A stretch of 11,929 bases of DNA, from assembly GCA_947463165.1 (NCBI GenBank), contig CANHSW010000035.1:1-11929 (forward strand). Direction: 5' to 3'. The stretch's first letter is position 1, and each line of letters opens with the position of its first letter. Shown piece after piece: positions 7,713 to 11,929 of the stretch. The notes beneath the pieces were generated by a model. It was given only the letters and a program-made list of their open reading frames with translations, was not told the origin of the DNA and ran no database searches. The translations under genes were made by a program, and so were the position numbers. The stretch comes from Cyanobacteriota bacterium (lineage in GTDB: Bacteria; Cyanobacteriota; Cyanobacteriia; PCC-6307; Cyanobiaceae).

Positions 7713-8201
7713 ATGGCGAAGCCTGCTGGGGCATGGGCCGGCATCGGCGCGGTGGCGCTGGCCCTGGGCTTTGGGCTGCTGGGCTGCACTGGCAAAGGTG
7801 AACAGCCGGTGTCCACCGCCAAGCCCGGAGATCTGTTGGTGATCAGCGGCAAGCAGCGCCTGGAACTGGTGCAAGCCCCCCGCGGTGGCACTGTGCCCAA
7901 CAGCCTGCTGGGGGGCGTGGTGCGGCTGCGGAGCGATGGCCAAGAGCAGCTTTACACGGTGAATGCGGTATGCAGCATGCCGAACCTGCCCGGCTGGCCC
8001 ACCTATGACAACCTCTACGGCCGTGAGCTCAGCAAGGTGGCAGAAGCCAAAAACTCCCTGGGCAAAACCAGCTGGCAGATTTTGTTCCACTACGCCAAGA
8101 GCAAAGAGGAGAAAATGGGTCGCGATCCCGGCCCCTGGACAGCACGTTTAAGGGACAACATGTGCCGGCGCGGCGATTTTGACGATCGCCCTAAGCGCTA
8201 G
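7713..8201 (+). CDS. Small predicted lipoprotein, function unknown
   Basis: The product is 162 residues and I do not recognise a domain. The N-terminus has a hydrophobic segment (residues 8-24) ending in a lipobox LLGC, so Cys25 is the predicted lipidated residue and the mature protein of about 138 residues would be membrane-anchored on the outside. The mature part begins CTGKGEQPVSTAKPGDLLV. It contains a stretch likely to form beta strands (residues 40-87) and a charged C-terminus rich in Lys/Arg/Asp (AKSKEEKMGRDPG, CRRGDFDDRPKR). Two further cysteines, Cys87 and Cys151, could form a disulfide. The start is supported by a purine-rich AAGGAAA (7700-7706) six bases before the ATG. It follows the queC operon by 119 bases on the same strand and may have its own promoter. 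The real coding frame is supported by the signal sequence; the role is open. Confidence 0.78.
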   Translation: MAKPAGAWAGIGAVALALGFGLLGCTGKGEQPVSTAKPGDLLVISGKQRLELVQAPRGGTVPNSLLGGVVRLRSDGQEQLYTVNAVCSMPNLPGWPTYDNLYGRELSKVAEAKNSLGKTSWQILFHYAKSKEEKMGRDPGPWTARLRDNMCRRGDFDDRPKR

Positions 8202-8205
8202 ACCC

Positions 8206-8225
8206 CCAGCCAGCCAGCCAGCCAG
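8206..8225. repeat. (CCAG)5 microsatellite after the lipoprotein stop
   Basis: Five perfect CCAG units begin four bases after the lipoprotein stop codon. Such short repeats are prone to slippage. It lies outside any gene, so copy-number change would not shift a reading frame. Confidence 0.75.
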
Positions 8226-8270
8226 GACCAACCGCTGGCAATGCTTAAACAGCTAACGCAAAGCATCCCG

Positions 8271-8350
8271 CCTTCTGCCTTTGCTAACGGCCTTCTGCCT
8301 TTGCCAACAGCCTTCTGCCTTTGCTAACGGGCATCTGCCTTTGCCAACGG
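8271..8350. repeat. 20-bp tandem repeat, exactly four units
   Basis: Four contiguous 20-mers (8271-8290, 8291-8310, 8311-8330 and 8331-8350) share the core TCTGCCTTTGC.AAC. Units 1 and 3 are identical. Units 2 and 4 share the C variant (GCCAAC), which suggests duplication of a 40-bp pair. It lies in the 398-base gap between the lipoprotein and formamidase genes; apart from this array, the CCAG repeat, HIP1, the NtcA site and a CTGGGC/GCCCAG hairpin (8478-8500), I see nothing else there. There are no spacers, so it is not a CRISPR array. Confidence 0.85.
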
Positions 8351-8515
8351 CCGGGGCCCCAAGGCGAAAGCCAGGACCCCAGCATTGCCACCCAGCAGTG
8401 GCCTGGAGCCATTGTTATGAGCAAATAGCCCTAGCGATTATGCCCAAGGGCAGTGCCCGGGAGTTTGGCCCAGGCCACTGGGCTCCTGGCTCTTGCCCAG
8501 GGCCCAGCCATGCCA

Positions 8516-8523
8516 GCGATCGC
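8516..8523. repeat. HIP1 palindrome (GCGATCGC)
   Basis: GCGATCGC is the highly iterated palindrome of many cyanobacterial genomes. Other copies in this window are at 962-969 (in pyrG), 4479-4486 (in ecotin) and 6095-6102 (in pabB). Four in 12 kb is well above chance. This copy lies 7 bases upstream of the NtcA site. Confidence 0.85.
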
Positions 8524-8530
8524 AGAGAAA

Positions 8531-8573
8531 GTATCAACAGTTACACACTCTGCTGTTGGGGCTGTCGTTTGAT
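8531..8573 (+). promoter_or_regulatory. NtcA-activated promoter of the formamidase gene
   Basis: GTA-TCAACAGT-TAC (8531-8544) is an exact match to the NtcA consensus GTA-N8-TAC. A -10-like TTTGAT (8568-8573) lies 23 bases downstream, within the 20-24-base spacing known for class II NtcA-activated promoters. Transcription would start near 8580, about 20 bases before the ATG at 8600. NtcA activates nitrogen-assimilation genes when 2-oxoglutarate is high and ammonium scarce, which fits a formamidase. The site is seen directly; activation is inferred. Confidence 0.78.
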
Positions 8574-8599
8574 TTCGCCTGGAATGAAACCCTGGCCCC

Positions 8600-9805
8600 A
8601 TGCCGCAAACACTGTTCAAGGTTGATCTCACCAAGCCGATGGATCAACAGGAAATGCCAGGTCACAACCGCTGGCACCCAGACATCCCGGCAGTGGTTTC
8701 CGTCAATCCAGGCGACGTGTTCAGGATCGAATGCAAAGACTGGACGGACGGCCAGATTAAAAACAACGACGACCCCAAAGATATTGCCGATGTAAACCTA
8801 GAAGTGGTTCACGTTCTCAGTGGCCCCATATGGGTTAATGGCGCTGAACCCGGCGACATTCTTGTTGTCGACATTCTCGATGTTGGAGCCCTTCAGGGTG
8901 ATGAATGGGGCTTTACTGGCATCTTCGCCAAGGAGAATGGTGGTGGCTTCCTCACCGACCACTACCCCAATGCCGCCAAGGCGATTTGGGACTTTGAAGG
9001 CATCTATACCAGCTCCCGCCACATTCCCGGCGTGCGCTTTGCCGGCATCACCCACCCCGGTCTGATTGGCTGCGCCCCCTCCCACGAGCTGCTCAAGGAG
9101 TGGAATCGGCGCGAAACAGAGCTAGTGAATACCGCCCCAGACATCCGCACCTATGGCGCCGGCCTATCGGGCAGCGAACCGGTGCTGGCCGCCCTGCCCA
9201 ACCCCAATAGCGCCATCCTCGGCACCCTGGCCAGCTCCGAGTTTGAGCGGGTTGCCAACGAGGCGGCCCGCACCGTGCCACCGCGGGAGCACGGTGGTAA
9301 CTGCGACATCAAAAATCTCACCAAGGGCACCAGGATTTACTTCCCAGTTTACGTAGAAGGTGGCAAGCTATCCATGGGAGACATCCACTTCTCCCAAGGC
9401 GACGGCGAGATCTCCTTCTGCGGCGCCATCGAGATGTCTGGCTATCTCGATCTCCACGTGGATATCATCAAGGGTGGCGTAGCCAAGTACGGCATGGTTA
9501 ACCCCATGTTCAAGACCAGCCCCGTGGAGCCACATTTTACCGATTACCTGGTATTCGAAGGCATCTCAGTTGATGAATTCACCGGCAAGCAGCACTACAT
9601 GGATGTGCACATTGCCTACCGTCGCGCCTGCTTGAATGCCATCGAATATCTCAAGAAGTTTGGCTACACCGGCGAACAGGCTTATCTGCTATTAAGCTGT
9701 GCTCCCGTGGAAGGTCGCATCAGCGGCATCGTGGACATCCCCAACGCCTGCGCCACCCTGGCCATTCCCACATCGATCTTCAATCAAGACATCTTGCCCC
9801 GTTAA
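8600..9805 (+). CDS. fmdA: Formamidase (FmdA/AmdA family)
   Basis: This cytoplasmic amidohydrolase hydrolyses formamide to formate and ammonia. It has 401 residues, close to Methylophilus FmdA (about 407). Recognisable family blocks are GHNRWHPDIPAVVSVNPGD (21-39), GAEPGDILVVDILD (81-94), ITHPGLIGCAPSHELL (150-165), RTVPPREHGGNCDIKNL (224-240) and MGDIHFSQGDGEISFCG (259-275). The RTVPPRE.GGN.DIK and GD.HFSQGDGEI motifs are diagnostic of PF03069 and separate it from nitrilase-type AmiF formamidases. A promoter with an NtcA site lies just upstream and a strong terminator follows, so it is probably monocistronic. The FmdB-like zinc-ribbon gene is next, and urtE is convergent beyond it. Acetamidase activity is possible in the family; formamide is the likeliest substrate given the length and motifs. 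Confidence 0.93.
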   Translation: MPQTLFKVDLTKPMDQQEMPGHNRWHPDIPAVVSVNPGDVFRIECKDWTDGQIKNNDDPKDIADVNLEVVHVLSGPIWVNGAEPGDILVVDILDVGALQGDEWGFTGIFAKENGGGFLTDHYPNAAKAIWDFEGIYTSSRHIPGVRFAGITHPGLIGCAPSHELLKEWNRRETELVNTAPDIRTYGAGLSGSEPVLAALPNPNSAILGTLASSEFERVANEAARTVPPREHGGNCDIKNLTKGTRIYFPVYVEGGKLSMGDIHFSQGDGEISFCGAIEMSGYLDLHVDIIKGGVAKYGMVNPMFKTSPVEPHFTDYLVFEGISVDEFTGKQHYMDVHIAYRRACLNAIEYLKKFGYTGEQAYLLLSCAPVEGRISGIVDIPNACATLAIPTSIFNQDILPR

Positions 9806-9825
9806 GCGCCAGCCTCTAGCATCTC

Positions 9826-9854
9826 AAGGGAGGGGATATATCCCCCTCCCTTTT
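9826..9854 (+). terminator. Intrinsic terminator of the formamidase gene
   Basis: AAGGGAGGGG (9826-9835) pairs with CCCCTCCCTT (9843-9852) around a 7-base loop, and the T-run covers 9851-9854. It starts 21 bases after the formamidase stop codon and separates this gene from fmdB. Confidence 0.9.
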
Positions 9855-10088
9855 CCCGCCTCGCAACTCGACTTTCGGCCACAAGTTCACAAGGCCTAGC
9901 CGAGGCACCCCAAGTACCCAAGTTCTAACCGAGCCATTATCTTAACCTTATCTCAATCTTGCTGCGAAAATTTTGAATATTCATCTAGGTTTAATTTCAT
10001 TTTGTTAAAGGCGGCCATCGCTCAAGCCCCGGCCCCTTTCCCCCTTCCAGTTCTCCACCACCCCACCCAGAAAGCGCCCAATCTCACC

Positions 10089-10364
10089 ATGCCAGTCTAT
10101 GAGTTCAGCTGCCCCCAGGGCTGCGATAATTATGAAGTTTGGCGCTCAATTGATGCCCGTGACTCTAACACTGAATGCCCTGATTGCGGGATTAAAGGCA
10201 ACCGCGTATTCAGCCCACCGATGGCGCTCTGCGGGCCTCTGCGCTTAAAAACCGAAAGCAAAGATCCCACTATTGTGCGCAAAGAAACGGGCAGCGAAAA
10301 CAAGCCACGACTTAAAAATGCCCAAGGCGCCAGGCCATGGATGCTCAACCGTGGCTGTTGCTAA
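10089..10364 (+). CDS. fmdB: FmdB-type zinc-ribbon protein
   Basis: FmdB-family proteins are small zinc-ribbon proteins often found near formamidase genes; a regulatory role has been proposed but is not established. The product is 91 residues from ATG 10089, where MPVYEFSC matches the family start (MPxYEYxC). An upstream in-frame TTG at 10002 would add 29 atypical residues. The metal site is Cys8-X3-Cys12 (CPQGC) and Cys30-X2-Cys33 (CPDC); most relatives have CX2C in the first pair, so the extra residue is a variation. A further Cys48 and a terminal Cys90-Cys91 pair add thiols. The gene lies 283 bases after formamidase, beyond a terminator, in AT-richer DNA (9950-10010), so it probably has its own promoter there. 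No NtcA consensus was found upstream. Confidence 0.87.
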   Translation: MPVYEFSCPQGCDNYEVWRSIDARDSNTECPDCGIKGNRVFSPPMALCGPLRLKTESKDPTIVRKETGSENKPRLKNAQGARPWMLNRGCC

Positions 10365-10568
10365 TGCTCCTGGCGATTGAGCGAATGTGCATGTCGGCCT
10401 GGCATCTGGCCATCCAGCTTGATTACTGTTCAACTGCCGCTGGATTCGGGGCATTTTTATGACAATAACCAAGGAGGGAAACAGCTATAAATATAGATAG
10501 AGTGCACGAGCCAGGCGAGCAAAACGAGCCAACCAAGGCAGATGAGTCAGATGAAGTAGATCAGCCAG

Positions 10569-10602
10569 AGTAGGCAGATAAGCAAAGAAGGCAGATAAGC
10601 AA
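10569..10602. repeat. 17-bp tandem duplication in purine-rich DNA
   Basis: Two adjacent 17-mers (10569-10585 and 10586-10602) share GGCAGATAAGCAA and differ at one base. They lie in a longer low-complexity stretch built of similar GCAGAT/GAGCA elements. Confidence 0.65.
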
Positions 10603-11040
10603 GATGAGCAATACGAGAAGAATTAGCGCCCCCTCGGAAGCCAGATATAGCTCACCACAATTCACGGGAAAACGACGAAAGGTGTGCGTGCTATATCCAA
10701 AGCCGACATATTTATCGCGAGATGGCCTTAAATAGAAAAAACGCGCCGTGGAATCGCAGAAAGAAGCTTTGCAATCCTTCCATCATAGATTTATTTATTT
10801 TGATTAGCAAGGCCCAGGCAGGTTAATATGAAGCAAGCTTTGATGAAGTTACCAATCGCAAGGGAGATGCTGGAAAACCATAGCCATTATCAATGGAGCA
10901 CTAATCTGGCAATTTCCCTTAGCTAACATATGTCGCCTAATCGGAGGTTTTCCAGAGTCTCCTTAGCCTCCATTCCTTGATTTCATTCCCCCAAACACCT
11001 GGCTTGCAGATCGGGGCTGTATGCGTTCCCCAAGGCGCTC

Positions 11041-11122
11041 CCCAGGCCCCGGTGGGTACTTCCACCGTCCCCTGGTAACCCCTAGGAAGCCGGAGGTCAT
11101 ATGCGGGAAGTGGGGACCTGGG
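11041..11122. other. GC-rich segment with nested and competing stems (possible structured RNA)
   Basis: CGGTGG (11050-11055) pairs with CCACCG (11062-11067) over a 6-base loop. Outside a 3/3 internal loop, CCAGG (11042-11046) pairs with CCTGG (11071-11075). The same left arm, CCCAGG (11041-11046), can instead pair with CCTGGG (11117-11122), and GTCCCC (11067-11072) with GGGGAC (11112-11117), so mutually exclusive folds exist. No known RNA family is recognised. The pairing is seen by eye only, with no folding energy or covariation support. Confidence 0.35.
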
Positions 11123-11158
11123 AGAAGCTCGGGGCAAGGGAACTAGCCATGGCCTGTT

Positions 11159-11212
11159 CACAGGCAATAACAAGCCCACAGGCGACAACAAGGCTAAAGG
11201 CATTAACAAGGC
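11159..11212. repeat. 18-bp imperfect tandem repeat, 3 units
   Basis: Three contiguous 18-mers (11159-11176, 11177-11194 and 11195-11212) follow the pattern .A.AGGC...AACAAG.C. Units 1 and 2 share CACAGGC and AACAAG; unit 3 is more diverged. The array directly follows the GC-rich structured segment. Confidence 0.6.
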
Positions 11213-11410
11213 TTCGGATCCTAAACTAGAGACAATAGGCGATTACCCTAGTTAGCCATACCACGACAAAGTGGCCGGAAAAAAGCGAGACGAATTTGCC
11301 TCACTATCGAAAACCTAACGCCATGATGATCTCAAGAATATTTCAACGGCTGGTGATTTGACTACCTGGGCAACTGGGGACAAAATTTCACAAGCAGCAC
11401 GAAAAGCGGC

Positions 11411-11434
11411 ATATTATTATATGCATAATATTAT
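11411..11434. other. AT-only imperfect hairpin beyond the urtE stop
   Basis: Around the loop ATGC (11421-11424) a 10-bp A/T stem with one mismatch forms between 11411-11420 and 11425-11434. It lies 7 bases downstream of the urtE stop on the minus strand. It has no GC pairs and no clean T-run, so it would be a weak terminator at best. Confidence 0.3.
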
Positions 11435-11441
11435 ATAGCTA

Positions 11442-11929
11442 TTAGACGGTAAGAAATTCCTTGACGACATCCTCGGAGAGGGAGGCCGTGGGACCGCTGG
11501 AAACGATGCTGCCTCGCTGCATAGCATAATAATAGCTGGATTGACGAACAAAATGCAGATGCTGTTCAACTAGAAGCACACTAATGCCGGTTTCTTTCAT
11601 AATTCTCTGCACGGCACGCTCGATATCGAAGATAATTGAGGGTTGAATTCCCTCTGTTGGCTCATCAAGGAGCAATAACTTAGGCTTGCCTAGCATGGCA
11701 CGGGCAATGGCTAATTGCTGCTGCTGACCACCGCTGAGATCTCCACCCTTGCGGCCCAGGAATTTCTCTAGAATCGGAAATAGGTCAAATACGATTGGAT
11801 CGATGTGGCGGTTCTTGGCCAGACCTCCGGGCAGTGCTTCCATGCCCAGCAGAAGATTCTCGCGGACAGTTAGCTGGGGGATGATATCCCGCCCCTGGGA
11901 AACATAGCCAATGCCATGGCGAGCACGCT
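11442..11929 (-). CDS. urtE: Urea ABC transporter ATP-binding subunit UrtE, C-terminal part
   Basis: UrtE is one of two ATPases of the UrtABCDE importer for urea and, in some bacteria, short amides; it acts on the cytoplasmic face of the inner membrane. The last 161 residues are in the window; the gene runs off the right edge, so the first 70 or so residues, with Walker A, are missing. Visible motifs are the Q-loop (GYVSQGRDIIPQLTVREN), the ABC signature LSGGQQQQLAIARA, Walker B LLLLDEPTEG and the H-loop region LLVEQH. The DEPTEGIQPSII sequence after Walker B is characteristic of UrtE, where LivF-type subunits usually have a different continuation. An internal ATG at 11843 is not the start because the frame continues with conserved sequence. 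The gene is the 3' end of an operon entering from the right and is convergent with fmdB. Confidence 0.93.
   Translation of the reverse strand, partial: RARHGIGYVSQGRDIIPQLTVRENLLLGMEALPGGLAKNRHIDPIVFDLFPILEKFLGRKGGDLSGGQQQQLAIARAMLGKPKLLLLDEPTEGIQPSIIFDIERAVQRIMKETGISVLLVEQHLHFVRQSSYYYAMQRGSIVSSGPTASLSEDVVKEFLTV

Larger units (their letters stand above)
10365..11441. other. 1.08-kb AT-richer spacer between convergent fmdB and urtE, no convincing gene
   Basis: No supported coding gene is present. The first part (10480-10620) is a purine-rich low-complexity run with many GCAGAT/GATGAG/GAGCA variants, including a 17-bp tandem pair. A strong Shine-Dalgarno-like AAGGAGGG (10470-10477) is not followed by a start codon at usable distance. 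A 32-codon frame (10828-10926) and a 90-codon minus-strand frame (10937-11209) lack recognisable motifs. From about 10985 to 11215 the sequence becomes GC-rich with nested complementarity and three 18-bp repeats. It ends in an AT-only hairpin (11411-11434) beside the urtE stop. The length and composition shift suggest a mobile-element scar, a structured RNA or decayed genes. Confidence 0.6.

Noticed and set aside
8271..8350. CRISPR array
   Set aside because: Units are contiguous with no unique spacers.
8281..8625. 114-codon + strand frame before formamidase
   Set aside because: It is built largely from the 20-bp repeat and runs through the NtcA promoter into the formamidase start; no motif.
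10828..10926. 32-residue + strand frame
   Set aside because: Short, with only a weak ribosome-binding-like sequence and no similarity I can recognise.
10937..11209. 90-codon minus-strand frame in the GC-rich segment
   Set aside because: Composition is explained by the palindromic GC-rich DNA and 18-bp repeats; no ribosome-binding site or domain.
10365..11441. Group II intron or other retroelement
   Set aside because: No reverse-transcriptase frame, no domain V catalytic motif and no convincing boundaries were found; kept only as one idea for the structured segment.
10365..11441. tRNA, 6S, RNase P or SRP RNA gene
   Set aside because: None of the conserved cores of these RNAs was found on either strand by eye.

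Overview
The window reads as chromosomal DNA of a GC-rich unicellular cyanobacterium of the Synechococcus/Cyanobium type. The evidence is the gene set (pyrG, queE, queC, pabB, an aminotransferase class IV gene and a urea-transporter gene), four copies of the cyanobacterial palindrome HIP1 (GCGATCGC at 962, 4479, 6095 and 8516), and a perfect NtcA-type site (GTA-N8-TAC) in front of a formamidase gene. This placement rests on protein motifs read by eye, with no database search.

Layout. Positions 1-158 hold the end of a Dps-type ferritin gene. Positions 325-2820 hold pyrG and queE, 12 bases apart on the + strand. From 2821 to about 4700 the coding strand switches. This island carries two small related genes on the minus strand (3199-3420 and 3615-3782), whose products have a double-glycine leader-like N-terminus and share an FNQ...DNVVGIG C-terminus. 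It also carries a minus-strand ecotin gene (4080-4604), a periplasmic serine-protease inhibitor with an arginine at the predicted P1 position. The + strand then resumes with a tightly overlapping queC-pabB-pabC-like operon (4716-7593), followed by a small orphan lipoprotein gene (7713-8201).

Positions 8202-8599 are non-coding, with tetranucleotide and 20-bp tandem repeats, HIP1 and the NtcA site. Formamidase (8600-9805) has its own strong terminator. An FmdB-type zinc-ribbon gene follows (10089-10364). The next 1.08 kb (10365-11441) has no convincing gene; it is more AT-rich and holds short tandem repeats plus a GC-rich segment with nested complementarity. The right edge carries the 3' part of urtE on the minus strand, the ATPase of a urea/short-amide ABC transporter.

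How the genes work together. queE and queC act in succession in 7-deazaguanine (preQ0/queuosine) synthesis. pabB and the class IV aminotransferase make p-aminobenzoate for folate. pyrG makes CTP. The right third looks like nitrogen scavenging: formamidase releases ammonia from formamide, the NtcA site implies induction under nitrogen limitation, and the Urt transporter imports urea and possibly short amides. The most unusual part is the reverse-strand island between queE and queC, with the paired leader-peptide-like small proteins beside an ecotin.
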